Below are positions 20,267-32,709 of a stretch of DNA of 64,000 nt, in pieces (the first letter of the stretch is position 1; each line of letters starts with the position of its first letter). The stretch is from Sindora glabra (taxonomy: Eukaryota > Streptophyta > Magnoliopsida > Fabales > Fabaceae), in contig CM035235.1 of assembly GCA_020226215.1 (NCBI GenBank), positions 73,309,283-73,373,282 of the forward strand. The letters run 5' to 3'. The notes below the pieces were generated by a model. It had not been told where the DNA came from, ran no database searches, and saw nothing but the letters and a program-made list of their open reading frames with translations. Position numbers and translations under genes: made by a program.

Positions 20267-22652
20267 TCCCGCATAGAAGTGATGCTAATTGAACTATCAG
20301 TGTGATTGGATTGATTTGGTCCTCCTAAAGAATCTTTCAATAAAGTTAATTTTGAGTCAATCATACTAGCCGATCATATTGAATCCAGCCATTCAATCTT
20401 TTTAAGGAAATAATTAGTTGAACTAAATAGAGCCCTTTGATCTTTGGCTAAATTGGTAGATTTGAACCATTTAGCCAAATTAAGTATTATAACACCTGGT
20501 ATCCAAATGGCGTAGCCATTAGTTCAAAGCCTAACATCAATTGTTGAAGTTTTTTTGTACTTTCATTTCTAATCAATCTGTCTCTACCGAATCTGGCGAA
20601 TTTCTAGTTTCCAGCATAAATAAGCCATTATAGTATAGTGGCTGTCTGAGATGGAAGCTTTGGGTTGAGACAGGCTACCAAACCGAGACTGAACTTCACG
20701 GAATCACGAGGTTTTCCTCCAATACGCCAACTTTTCTTTGCACTTGCGCACTCGCCTTTTAATTAAATAACATCATTAGCATGTTAGATGACCGTAACGG
20801 AGTTTGCTTCTTCGGATATGGTCACGAGTTTGAATTTAGTGGGGTTATAAAAAAAAATTAAAATTTGTATGAATTCCATAGAATCAACGTTAATAAACTT
20901 ATATGAACCAGCTTATGAAAGGATTTAGCAATAAAGTCCAGAAACCTCTTGCTTTTGTCAAATTTTAATAAAAGTGCAAAAGGAAAAAGATTGACCTAAC
21001 GACTCATATAAGATGAGTTTCTTAACTTAAGAATTTATTGGTCTCTCAATTTATTTTGGTGGATAAAAACTGATTATAAGCATGGAACAAATTAGACATT
21101 TATTATTATTATTATTACTAGAACAAATTAGACACACATCTAATTATTATATCTACACATCTTTTATTTTGAAATATGTACATTTAATTCTTTTACTCCG
21201 TAAAAATAAGAGAAGTAAATATATTACTGAATTCACATCTCTTTTATTTTTAGAAAGTGTTGTTCTATGGCACTAGAAGCATGAATGGAAGCATAAAATG
21301 CTAAGGGTCATTTGGCAAAATCTTATGCAATACTAATTATTAGAAGCAAATTTAATCATTCATTAATTTTGAAACTTATTTTAAGAGAAATTCTTAGTTA
21401 ACCTATAGGTACATATATTGTGCATCCACTATCAATGAAAATAGAGATAAAATGTAAAGAGGTTGAAAAAAATGCAAGAATTTTTTATTAATCAACTTTT
21501 CAATAATCCCTCCTTATATTTATTTTTGTCTTTTTTTATAATAGGTACGTAAATTATATGTCGATTGGCTGACTAAAAATTTATCCTATTTTAATTACTA
21601 TTAGACGTATTTTTTTAAACCACTACTCTTTCCATCTCTCCCATGAACGTAACAAAATTTGAATTGCTTCTTCTCCTTCTATATCCCCTTCCAATTGTCA
21701 TCTGTATGCTTTTTGTTCGAAGATGTTAAAATAGGATAATTATATCCCAATCTTTTTGGCGCTCAGCCATTTTGAGATAAAAAGAGAAAAGGCTTAGATT
21801 AAAATAGTGTATTAATTGGATTTTAATTTCATTCCTTGGAGAAATTCGTTCAATGTGCAGATGAGAAAGCGACCTTACCAAGTTGAGATTTTACATTATC
21901 TTTGAATTTAAAAGCGCAATTTTCATACCAAATCGTCAATGTATATACCCAAGCTAAGTGGGTGTTTGAAATTTTGCTGCCTCCCTTCTTTGTTCTTATT
22001 AAATACAATCCTATCGATTTTCATTGCTTGCATGAAAGAAGATTATTATATTAAATATATATAATATAACACTGATGAAATCCTTTCTTATTATCAATAA
22101 AAAAAATATCACGAATACACAAGTTGTAAGACTTTTTTTCAATGGAGAGAGATTAGTCATAGGCAACATCATTTTTTTAAATGGTATTTTCTTATTATTT
22201 TAATTAATTAATTTTAAATTTCTAATGAATTGTAAATTTGAAGCACTAGAAACTTAAAATATAGTTTGGAGTACCATAAAGACCTCATTTTAAAAATATA
22301 CACTGGCTGCATAAAAAATAAGGAAATTAAGTGCATTATTATACTGTATATAATTGCATTTTTATTATTGTTATTGTTGTTATTATTGTTACAATTATTA
22401 AAATAAATTATATTCACATTTCCTGAGATTAAATGCATTTATTATTTATACTTCTTTTATTTTCAAAAATATACCCTTGAAAATAAGGAAGTAAGTCTGA
22501 AGATTTAAAGTCTGGAGAGATTAATGCAAATTTTCCTGATTCTAATTGTGGCGCAGAACCGTTGGCGTGGCCTTTAAGGTAGCTGGACTCACTCAACCGT
22601 TTAACTGTAAACCTCTCTCTTCGCGTTCTCACTCTTTCATCTTACTCCCATG
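20267..22652. other. Intergenic region before the second tail-anchored gene
   Basis: 20,267-20,820 is of moderate composition with no recognisable frame; the rest is AT-rich with short ATT runs (21,104-21,118; 22,364-22,395). 22,560-22,758 is pyrimidine-rich and probably the promoter and 5' UTR of the next gene. Confidence 0.45.
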
Positions 22653-22677
22653 CTCTCTCTCTCTCTCTCTCTCTCTC
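22653..22677 (+). repeat. (CT)n microsatellite in the 5' leader
   Basis: An uninterrupted CT run about 80 bases before the ATG at 22,759, inside a longer CT-rich leader. CT-rich leaders are common in plant 5' UTRs and can act as promoter elements. Confidence 0.7.
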
Positions 22678-22758
22678 CCCATACTCTCGTTCTCTCTCTG
22701 TCTACTAGGGTTACTCTCTCACTTAGCATATTCTAGGTTCTCGTAGATTCATTCAACA

Positions 22759-23943
22759 ATGGCGATCCTTCTTGATCCTGTGTCATGGAATGATCAGCGC
22801 AACCTCAAGAATGCTGATCGTGAATCAAGGGTCTCTGATATGATTCATTCTACTGAGGACAGTGACTTGTTGAAACCGAGTGGTATCGACGTTGGAGATC
22901 AAGAAATTCATGCCGATGTGGTAAATAAAATGGAATGTTACTTGAACGTCGATTTTGTTCAGAATGAGCAAGATCTTATGGCTGTCGCCGATGCATGTGT
23001 TCTAACTAAAGATCTTGAGCTCGCAATTGTTCGACTTCGGATTGACTTCGAGCTGTTCAATTCGGAAAGGAAACAAGTTGTTGAAAAGTACAAGCGATTG
23101 AAAACTCTGTTTGACGAGATCATTGCGAGAGAAACATCGGATTTGGAACAATCGGAGACAAAGCAAACTGCTGAAGAGGCAAAGAACGAGGACTGGACCC
23201 CGCATTGCTACTGTATATGTCTAGGGGATGATTCAGATAAGAATATTGAGGAGATGAAGTTGGAGAATCTGGAAGATTTTCGTCATGCAGTGCTCGAGTT
23301 AGAGTCCGAGATTCGCGGTCTTCAAGAGAAGATTTTGAAATTGATCACGGATATGAGGGAAGCCGCTGAAAGTTTTGAAAAAATTACGAATAAGCTTGTG
23401 CAGATATCTTCAAGAAAGATGGAACATGATGACAAAACTGAAGATTTAACAAATGTTCTAGATGAAAGAATTGGCAATGGGAAGAAAATGGCTGAAGAGA
23501 AACCATATAATCAACTTGACAAGGAAATTAAGTTGCTGGGGTTGGTGCTGGAAAAGTGCTCTTCTTGTTTGTATGATCTAAAGAACTTGGCAGAAGAAGT
23601 TTATTCTTCTGATGTATGTGAAATGCTGGGGGAAGAGCTGGCGTCAAAGTTGGGTGAATTGCAGTGTGGATTGTGGGAAGTGAAGAAGAATGCATTGCAG
23701 TTGAAGGTCAAGAAGAGAAAGGAGCTTATGGAAGAGAGTGCTAAAATCGTGAAACAGACAGATGAAGGGATGGATCATAGGAAATTCGTGGAGGAATGGA
23801 TGGACTATAGGAAATTCGTGGAGGAGTTTATGGGACTGAAGAATAAGAACAAGATTAATTGGCTTTTCCCTGTGGCTGCATCAGCGAGTGCTTTGATTGC
23901 GTTGACTATTGCTTTTCGAATCGGCTTTGCCAGACAAAGGTAA
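22759..23943 (+). CDS. Intronless coiled-coil protein with C-terminal membrane tail, unknown function (paralogue)
   Basis: 394 residues from the ATG at 22,759 (CAACAATGGCG). Acidic and coiled-coil rich: KDLELAIVRLRIDFELFNSE (about residues 90-110) recalls the DLELATLEVDLALL block of the gene at 9.97 kb, and a long helical stretch covers about 155-220. A 10-residue unit is tandemly repeated (MDHRKFVEEW 338-347, MDYRKFVEEF 348-357), from a 30-nt duplication at 23,770-23,829. The C-terminus is a single hydrophobic segment (LFPVAASASALIALTIAF) ending FARQR, as in tail-anchored proteins. No signal peptide or known enzymatic motif. The function is unknown; attachment to an internal membrane with a cytosolic coiled coil is an inference from layout. 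Confidence 0.78.
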   Translation: MAILLDPVSWNDQRNLKNADRESRVSDMIHSTEDSDLLKPSGIDVGDQEIHADVVNKMECYLNVDFVQNEQDLMAVADACVLTKDLELAIVRLRIDFELFNSERKQVVEKYKRLKTLFDEIIARETSDLEQSETKQTAEEAKNEDWTPHCYCICLGDDSDKNIEEMKLENLEDFRHAVLELESEIRGLQEKILKLITDMREAAESFEKITNKLVQISSRKMEHDDKTEDLTNVLDERIGNGKKMAEEKPYNQLDKEIKLLGLVLEKCSSCLYDLKNLAEEVYSSDVCEMLGEELASKLGELQCGLWEVKKNALQLKVKKRKELMEESAKIVKQTDEGMDHRKFVEEWMDYRKFVEEFMGLKNKNKINWLFPVAASASALIALTIAFRIGFARQR

Positions 23944-25641
23944 AATGAAAATGTGCAGAGGCGGAACAGGCATAGATATACAGATTTAGAACTCTAGTTT
24001 AAAGTTTGTTGTTTCACAAAGATGTTGTCACCCTTCTGTGTCTTTCGCTTTTGCAGCATGTGTCAGAAGTGTCGTATTGATAGAGTTCACATAGAAAAGA
24101 AATTTCTCAGTGGAACAATGATAATATGAAATTTTGGGCTTGTCTGAGTCTATTGAAAAGGAATACGAATAGAGATTAGTCTGGCATTGTTATCCATGTG
24201 TTTTTCTAAGTGAGATCTTAATCCCTGATCCACAATTTTCTTCAATAGTTCTAAATTGATATGATATATATAACTAACTCAGAAACTACAACAATGGATG
24301 GACTGGGTTAATTCAGGACCTTAGTTTTACTCAATTATAGCGTATCATCCTCAATCCTTAATCCTTTTGCAAATCGGATAAGTAATTTGCTTGCCATTTA
24401 TTTTTTCCCTTTTTCCTCGGTTGGCAGGTTTGTTCAAAATTCTCTTATGATATTAAGAAATACTTTTCAAAAATTCAAATTCTTAAGTTCAGTCGCCAAC
24501 TTCAAGTGTAGCAGGTGGCCATGCCTTGCAAGTTGAACATAGTTAAGTCATAAAATATTAATTTATCACAAATCAGCCATATCAAAGATTTGTTTGGATG
24601 CAAGCAACTTGAGAATATAATTATTTTTCAAATTGTTTCATGTAATTTTTTTTTTTAATATTAGATTTAACCCAAATGTCACTAGAGCATTAATTGGACC
24701 TAAAGCGCACGATGTGCTAATAGTTCTATCCACACACTACTACTCTATCATCAAAATGTACATTCAATTAAATTTAATGCATTTTCAATATGTTCTAAAC
24801 TAATTATGTAAAAATTAGTTTAACAATTTCAAAATATTATTTCAATGAATAAAATTTACTATAAACTATACATAAAAATACTCCACCCACACCCACTTTC
24901 GGATGCAGCAATACACTCGTGTACAATTCCGATTCCCACCTATTGATGTGTGAGGAGATGACAGTGTGTTACAAATAATGCAGTGGAACACACCACTTCT
25001 GTTTATAAATATATAATTTGACTCGTCTTTTCTGGCCTCTATGCTAACAATAAGGTGGGGAATCCACGATTATGATAATATTATTATCTGGCCCCTACGA
25101 TACCAACAAGATGTTTGTTATCCTCTCGAGTGTCTCATGTAGAGGTGCAAAAAAATGCAAACTACATACATTGGCCTCCTAACTTAAGCTTCCTAGAGTA
25201 ATCAGCAGCAGCATAAGAAAATCATGCAGAGACAGAACCAAGTCTTCAAACAAAATTTCATCTAAATTAATTGGATTAACTTGAAATCGTGATTTAAATA
25301 ATTTCACATGGTAAAAAACTAAAATGGTCCAGGAAAGCAGCTTTTGACCTTGGAGAACAAAACTAAAGCTCTTGTCCGCAAGCCAATGCAAAATGGAATA
25401 CAGCAAACAAATGATCAAGTGGTGATAGCACTTTATCGTTTGCAGATAAAAACTTATAGCCCATTCATCACATGGCATCCATGTTCTTGCAGTTGACATA
25501 TGCTCCGTTTTTACAACAAAAAAATGGTTAATACAATTAGCTGAACATGATAACAAGCCAAACTCTGACCCAAAATGGGATACCAATGAGATATTAATTC
25601 CCATAACATGCTAAAACTCCAGCTAGTTAGCTAACACAAGA
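23944..25641. other. Convergent intergenic region (3' ends of the tail-anchored gene and GHR1)
   Basis: About 24,000-24,200 fits the 3' UTR of the + strand gene, and about 25,180-25,641 fits the GHR1 3' UTR on the minus strand. A 141-codon open frame at 25,179-25,604 minus lies entirely in that UTR and looks like chance. The middle is AT-rich with nothing recognisable. Confidence 0.5.
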
Positions 25642-28600
25642 CTATATAGATGAAAGATCTTCATATATAGTCTTGATACCTGGCCTATCTGAAACAGAAC
25701 GTATGCATCTCAGAGCTATTCCAAGGACCTCCTTCATTCCCTTCTCTACCATGGGATTTCCCGTCTCCAGGATCATTGCAGCATCAAAACATTCCAAGCC
25801 TTGACCTTCTGCCACCCGCAATCTTACCCAATCTGTCAAATCAACACCTCCCTCCTCACCAGAGATCACATCACCAGCACATCTTCCAGTTAAGAGCTCC
25901 AAAAGTATCACTCCAAAAGCAAAAACATCCGACTTGAAGGAGGGCATTGGCTTCTTGGAAGTGGCCAACTCTGGTGCACGATAACCCAAAACCCCAGCAT
26001 CAAGTATCTGTTCAATGGTGCCAGCCTGAGTCATAAGCCTGTGGAGGCAGTAATCAGCAACCCGTGCATTTAGATCTGCTGTATCTAACAATACATTTGT
26101 TGCTTTAAGGTTCCCATGAGGAACAGCACGATCGAAATGGAGATAGTTCAGGCCACGCGCCACATCAACTGCTATTTTCAGCCTCTGAGCCCAGGTTAAT
26201 GGCGGACCTTTTCTTCCTGGCCGATCTGTGAATTCAAATGTATTAAGTTCAAGCAAAGAAGGGCAGCAATCACAATTCACAACAAAATAAGATCAATAAA
26301 AATACAGAAAAACTAATGTTGAAGTCAACTAGATCACAAGCAAAACTAAAACACACATGCACAAAATAATATTAAATCTAGTTGCACTTTGAGAATCCTG
26401 TGGTTATAAATGATATGTAAACAAGTAAGAAGCTCCTAGCAACCAACATTTATTAAATCAAACGCCAGATAATACAGGAAAAAGCTGAATGATATCAAGC
26501 AATTGTACTCGGCTTAAAAATTCATGGTAGAGTTTGTTGCAGATTCCAGAGACTGCATTGGCATTTTCAGGACAATGTATTAAATCAAACTGAAACTAAA
26601 TGATGTTTAAACAAGGTATTCTCCAGATTTATTTAAGTTCACTGATAGACATGTCTTTGATACATCAAACAGATACAAGCATTTAAACAGATACTTTGCA
26701 AGTCCAAATTCCCTATTCTAGTCTACCAAATCAAATCCAATATTTCCATCATCTTGTTGATTGTTTCTCAGCTTCCCTAATACCCCACCCTTAATTTGCT
26801 TATTTATTTTATTATTGAAACCTTCCTATGTAATAAAAATCAATCTTGTCACAATGGAAGGAAAGAAGGAACATATACTACCATAGAGGAAACTGGCAAG
26901 ACTTCCAGGGGAGATGTAATCTGAAAGGATAAGCTTCTCATGCTGCGTAGGACCCCAATAATAGCCTCTCAATCCCACAACATTTGGATGCCTGATGTTT
27001 GCAAACTTCTTAGCCTCTTTAGCAAATTCTTTTCTCTGTTTTGCTACTCCTTCCCGCAACCACTTCACTCTCAACAATAAACCATTCTCCAGAGTTGCCT
27101 TATAAGAGGTCCCATGGCTGCTTCTCCCCAAAACTTCGGCTGGGGCTCTTGAAAGCTCTTCAGGTGTCAATGTTATTGTATCATCAAGAAAATGTAGTTC
27201 ACCAATCAATCTATCTGGTGACCTCACATCTAATCTTGCAAGATTTTCAGCCGTGAATGAATCACCAGATTCTGGTGACCATGAAATGTGGCTGTTCTTG
27301 GATGGGGAGAAGCCAGTTACAACTGCCATTTTTTCCTCAGGGCTAATAATCTCAGATGATGATCCTTTCCGCGAGGTCACAAGATCCTCAGCTGATACAC
27401 CTAAGGCACCACCTTTGTCAGTTGCACGACTTACACCAGTAACATTTGGCTCAGAACGCCCATGGGTATCCTTGCTTGTAGCATATTCTGGTGGGGATCT
27501 TGAAATACGTATGTAATGTATGAAGACAGCAAGCAAGATTAATATGAAGAGAGCAACCACACATGACACGATAATTATCACCTTGAAAATAGTGCTTATA
27601 TGCCTTCCCTTGGAATTTTCAGCATGCGTATTGGTAGATCCAGGAGGACCATTTGGAAAATGTAACCTAGCATTCCCAGGATAGAAAGAGGAACTTGGGA
27701 ACCTCCTTAGATTTTCTGGGACAACTCCAGACAGATCATTATATGATGCATTAAAGTTTTTAAGCTCCTTCGGCAAGTTATTCGGCAAAGGGCCTGTAAA
27801 ATGATTCTCTGATATGTCCAGTGAGTTTAGTGAACTCATGTCAGCAATGGTAGTAGGAAGAGAACCAGAAAAATTATTTCCTGCAATACTGAGCATTCTC
27901 AGACTAGTTAATGACCCAAATTCATCAGGAAAATAACCACGAAGTTGGTTGTTGGAAAGATCAAGAATCTGAAGATCAGATTGAAGAGAGGAAGAAGATA
28001 AATTAATGCCACCAGAAAGCATATTATTTTCAAGATGGAGCTCTTGCAAAGTAGGCATTGTGAGCAGACCAGTTAGAAGAAGTCCATCAAATTGATTGGA
28101 ACTAACATCAAGAACTCTAAGCTTTGGATAGTGCATCAAGACACTTGGAAGGTTGCTGTTAAGAGAATTTCGGGAGAGATTTAGATAATTTAATCTTAAA
28201 AATTGAGGGGTTACTTCAGGAATTGGCCCTGTCAAATGATTTCTACTAAGATCAAGAAATTCTAGATTCCCCCATTTCACCATCCTGGTTAAGTTTCCTT
28301 CCAATTTGTTATTTGACAGATCAAGTACAGCACAGCTGCCAGTCAGCAATGGCAGCTCACCAGTGAATCCATTCGATGAAAGATTAAGAGAGTGCAGTGT
28401 TGTTGACATAATCATACTTATTGGCCCTGAAAGACAAAGATCATATAAGATACACAGATAGCAACAGCATTAAAAATCATTATTTTAAGGAAAAATATAT
28501 AGAAATTGTCTACGTACCTGACAGATTATTGGCACTCAAATCCAACTCAGTTAGAACCAATGGGTCTCCTTTCAGTAGGCCATTTGGGATAAATCCTGAA

Positions 28601-29574
28601 AATCTGTTGTTGCTTAGCTTAAGGATTTGGAGGTCATAAACAAAATCAAATCCAGGCAATTCTCCAGACAATTGATTGTAGCTGAGGTCCAACACCTTCA
28701 AGTCTTCAAACACTGGTGGCTCACCACCACTAACTAGAGAACCAGTGAATTGGTTGTGGCTTAGATTCAAATACTTGATACTTTCAGAGATTCTGGGTAA
28801 AAACTTCTCTGAATTGAAACTTTCTAGCATATTATCACTCAAATCAACATAAGTGGCGTTTGAAAGAAGCATAAATTCAGTATCCAAATGACCATCAAGC
28901 ATATTCGCATGCAAGTCAAGCACTTTAAGGGCAGAAATCAGCTCAAAACCCTTGGGAATTTTTCCAGTGAGGCCATTATGGGATAAATTAAGAGACAACA
29001 GGCTATCCAATTTAGTAAATGATGCAGGCACTGCTCCAGAGAGGGTGTTATGGCTCAAGTCCAAAGACTGGATTGAAGACATTCCTGAAATAAAGTCAGA
29101 AATTGGACCAGAGAAGTTATTCCCAGCCAGCGACAGGTTCTGCAAGCTAGCTAACTGACCAATTCCCACTGGTAAAGATGAAGAGAAGAGATTATTGGAG
29201 ACATCGAGAAATTCAAGACTTTTGAAGTCAGCAATGTTGTTGGGAAGTTTTCCTGATATGGAATTGTTGGACATGGAGAGTTTGACAAGCTTCGTGAGGT
29301 TTGAAAATACACTTAAGTCTGCTTCAGCAGAGAGGCCCAAATTATCAAGGACAACCCCAGCAACATTCCCTCCATTACAGAGAACTCCATTCCAGGAAGA
29401 TGGACATCCATTAAAGTCAATAGATTCCTCATTCCAGGAACTAAGAACATAACCAGTGGGATCATGCTTAATGCCTTTCTTAAATTCCAGCAATGCTAAG
29501 ATGTCTTGGGAAGGAAGCTGCCCCATGACAGAGAAGCAATATAAGGAAAACACAAAGAAGCTGAGGAGCTTCAT
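25642..29574 (-). CDS. GHR1: GHR1-type LRR receptor pseudokinase
   Basis: Three exons: 29,574-28,518; 28,426-26,882; 26,225-25,642 (introns 91 and 656 bp, all GT-AG, in phase), giving about 1,061 residues. It matches Arabidopsis GUARD CELL HYDROGEN PEROXIDE-RESISTANT1, a plasma-membrane receptor needed for stomatal closure through anion-channel activation. Order: signal peptide (1-18), LRR N-terminal cap with paired cysteines (GCPSSWNGVLC, about 57-67), more than 20 leucine-rich repeats to about residue 590, one membrane span (KVIIIVSCVVALFILILLAV, about 630-652), a variable juxtamembrane region, and a C-terminal kinase fold. The kinase is visibly degenerate: the HRD position reads HGN (VPHGNLKATN, near residue 905) and DFG reads DYC (VADYCLHRLM), as expected for GHR1, which is known to act without kinase activity. 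All exons are intact. Confidence 0.93.
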
Positions 29575-32500
29575 ATTCTATTATGAATGGGTGAATGTCG
29601 ATTTATGTATAGCCGAAGCTCAACGTGAAGACAAAAAACAGTTCCAGTTCGAAGAGAGCAACGAGCTTTCAGACCCAATGGCACAAAGATCAACTAAAAC
29701 GCTAAGATACATTCCTTCAAAATTAGGAAAAACTTCCAATCTAAAATAAAGCAAGCTAAGGGTCTTTGAAGAAGAGACTCAGAACATCAAGCTCCTAAAT
29801 CAAGACTTAAGGAATCATTATCAATCAAAATAAAAGAAAGCAAGAACTTTTCTTCAAACCCCAGAGTAGCCCGGAGACAGAAAGTAAAGCAAACTCCAAA
29901 TACCTCACAAGATCCGAAATTTTACATCAAACAAAACCAACTACATGGAAACAAGAGGTTTTAATTAATTGGTCTCACTTCTAGAAGAGAATCACAATTA
30001 CTGTTCAGCTTCAGCATATACAGCCATTAGCCACACGAAAAAACCCAAACATGAATGAACTGAAACCTACTACTCAAAATGGGTCACTTTTCAGAGATCT
30101 AACCAAGCAAAACACACTTTTTCCTTACCAAAGTCACCTCTTCACCTCTTTAGTACAATGCAGGATCAGGTAAGAGTTCCCATTGTTAAAAAAACAAACT
30201 TCTGAAGCAGACCGAAGAGCTTATCAAAGCTTGCTACCATGACGTTCTAAATCTCAAGGGCAGAATGGCATTGTGGCTACAGCATACACACAAAGAAGAC
30301 GAAATGGGAATATACATCCAAACTGCAATAAAACAAAGGGACCCTGCAAACTTTTCTACTACAAAAGTGAAAAAAAATCCTAAATTATTTATTTATTTTT
30401 ACTTTAATGGAGAACGCAACCAAACCTCGAAAAGACATACTTTTACCGCTTTTTACTTGTGTCTTTTAGCAGGCATGTGAGTGGGAGAACCCTAAAACAA
30501 AACCCTAATTACTTTGTATTAAAAGTAAACAAAAGTTGTTAATCATTTCATGCTTTTGAGGTTTAAGCGCCACTGTGTCAGCAGCAAAAACCAAAGGGAA
30601 AGTAAAGCGGGAAAAGTGTAAAGAGTTTTTATTTTTTTTTGGTATAATATAATTTTATCAGCAAAATTAGGGATTTACCCGCCAAAAATTCCAGGGAATC
30701 TCTCACTTTCCTAGTGGACGTCAAAAGATTTTATCAAATCCAGCTTAAGATTTTAGGGGTTTGCAATTTTAACCAAAAAAAATTGCAGAGGCATGGGAAG
30801 TTGTGCGAGCAGTCCACGTAAGAATGAGGATCCCACCAATTCCCCCTTGACTAGGGATCTTGGTTTTTTGTGGTCACTCGCTCCCTGCAAAGTTTCAATG
30901 AAGACAAGCAAACAGCGGAGGCAAGGTAGGTGGAAGCATAATGGAGAAGGGCTGCGGCGTGGGACCCACTGGGCCCTCTCTAAATTAGCTTACCAGTAAC
31001 TTGATGACAACGTAGACTAAGTGGGACCCACAAAGTCTTCCTACAAATTCCTGTTTGTAAATGAAGAGTGGACCACACAGTTAATGCATGACAAGCTTAC
31101 AAAGAATGAGAGAAAAACAAAGGGGCAGTGAGATTATGTCGTGTCCTCCTTTGATATTCATTGAGCCAAAATAAGAGATTATGTTGTTCCTTCTTCTTTC
31201 GTACTGCATCTAAGAATATGCAAACTAATCATGTTAGTGGTAAGTAACTTGCGACAAGTTAGCAAAAAATGAACCCAGCTCAATTGAATCATGTGTCCTA
31301 CCCAAGCTTTAATATTATTTAATTTAAACTGTTCGCGCTTAATCCAACTTAATGATAAAAATAATTTTTTTATTCTCATACTGTACGTAATAAATTATTC
31401 ATTTAGATTCGTGTATAATCAAAATTCAATCTTGATTCAAATATTTTAAATTTAATGAGAATATTAATTTAGAAGGAATATAATTTTTTAAAATTTATAT
31501 TTTATTTGAGCTTGAGATGAAACAAATAAATATTTAATTTGATCGGATTTGTTTGCAACTCAAACTATACCATTAAAATAATGCTGGAGTCATTCTCCAC
31601 GTATGTGTATAGAAAAAAGAAATAATATATAAATTTTAGAGAGAAATTTAAATTATTCCTCTAATTTTGAGAAAAATTTTAATATTACATTAATATTAAA
31701 AATTTAGCATTACTTTCATATAAATATTATCAAATATATTATTTTTCTAATTTAATAATTTAATTTTTTTAAAATAATTTATTTTTATTAAAAATAAAAA
31801 AAATTATTAAATCAGATTATTTAATTAAAAAATATACAATTAATAATATTTATATAGAAATAACACTAAATTGTCAATATTAATATATCACTAAAAAAAA
31901 AATTTCCTAATTTGAGTGATTGCATTTAATACTTTATCACCTTTTTAGGGACTAACAACGGAAACTATGCATAAACTTCAAATTACACCCTACATCCACT
32001 CTGTGCTAAACTACGGCGCTGGTTATTCATTAAATATATAACGGGGAGTAAATGTTGGACGTAATTTAAAATTTATTTATAATTTTAATGGTTGATTGCA
32101 AATTTTAAAAATTATATATAATAAATACAATTATCATAAAATTGAAATAAGTAATTTATGTTTTTAAAAAATTTTATTTGCAAGATGATAACGGATTTTC
32201 CTAGAAACTAATATTTTAGTAAAAGTAAGAAAGGTTTTGTGTGATACATTTTATTGATAAAATTATAAAGTCTGGGGTACCTTTTGCATAATATTTTGGT
32301 GCAAATTTAAAGCCTTTAAGATAAAACAAGTTTTTCATACACAATTTATCCAAATATTTTATATTTTTTTGCTAAAAAAATAAAAAAGAGAAAATAAGGA
32401 TAACCAGCATAAATTATCTTTTTTAGGTATTATCATAAAAGTATTCCATTATTATAGAGTGTTCAATTTAAATCATAATTATTACTTAACGGATAAATTC

Positions 32501-32700
32501 ATCATCATAATTTTACTAAAATGTTAGTAATCTCACGAATTTTTATTTTTTTATTAATTATAATTTAATATCTTTTATATCAAACTCATGACTTTGAAAA
32601 TGAAGTAATAATTACTGGGCCAACTATCTTTAACAGTTATCCAAATATTTTATTGAAAGAAAGTATTAGTGTATAATATAATACACACATATATGTAAAA
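29575..32700. other. GHR1 upstream region and AT-rich intergenic DNA
   Basis: 29,575-30,200 is moderately AT-rich and plausibly the GHR1 5' UTR (a UTR intron is possible). ACCCTAA-type telo-box words occur at 30,490-30,512. A small ORF at 30,793-30,999 (+) has an MGSC start but no family match. 31,380-32,700 is extremely AT-rich with no gene. Confidence 0.4.
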
Positions 32701-32709
32701 GATTTAAAA

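Noticed and set aside
20625..20700. tRNA-like A box (TATAGTATAGTGG) recalling tRNA-Asp
   Set aside because: No B box with GGTTCGA, no cloverleaf pairing and no acceptor stem at the right spacing.
25179..25604. 141-codon open frame on the minus strand
   Set aside because: It lies directly after the GHR1 stop in the same transcript direction, has no family resemblance, and reads as low-complexity hydrophobic/aromatic codons. 3' UTR by position.
28952..29452. + strand ORFs opposite GHR1 exon 1
   Set aside because: Shadows of the leucine-rich-repeat frame.
30793..30999. ORF beginning MGSCASSPRKN, resembling a myristoylation start
   Set aside because: No recognisable domain, short, and the rest of the frame looks random; not supported beyond the first residues.
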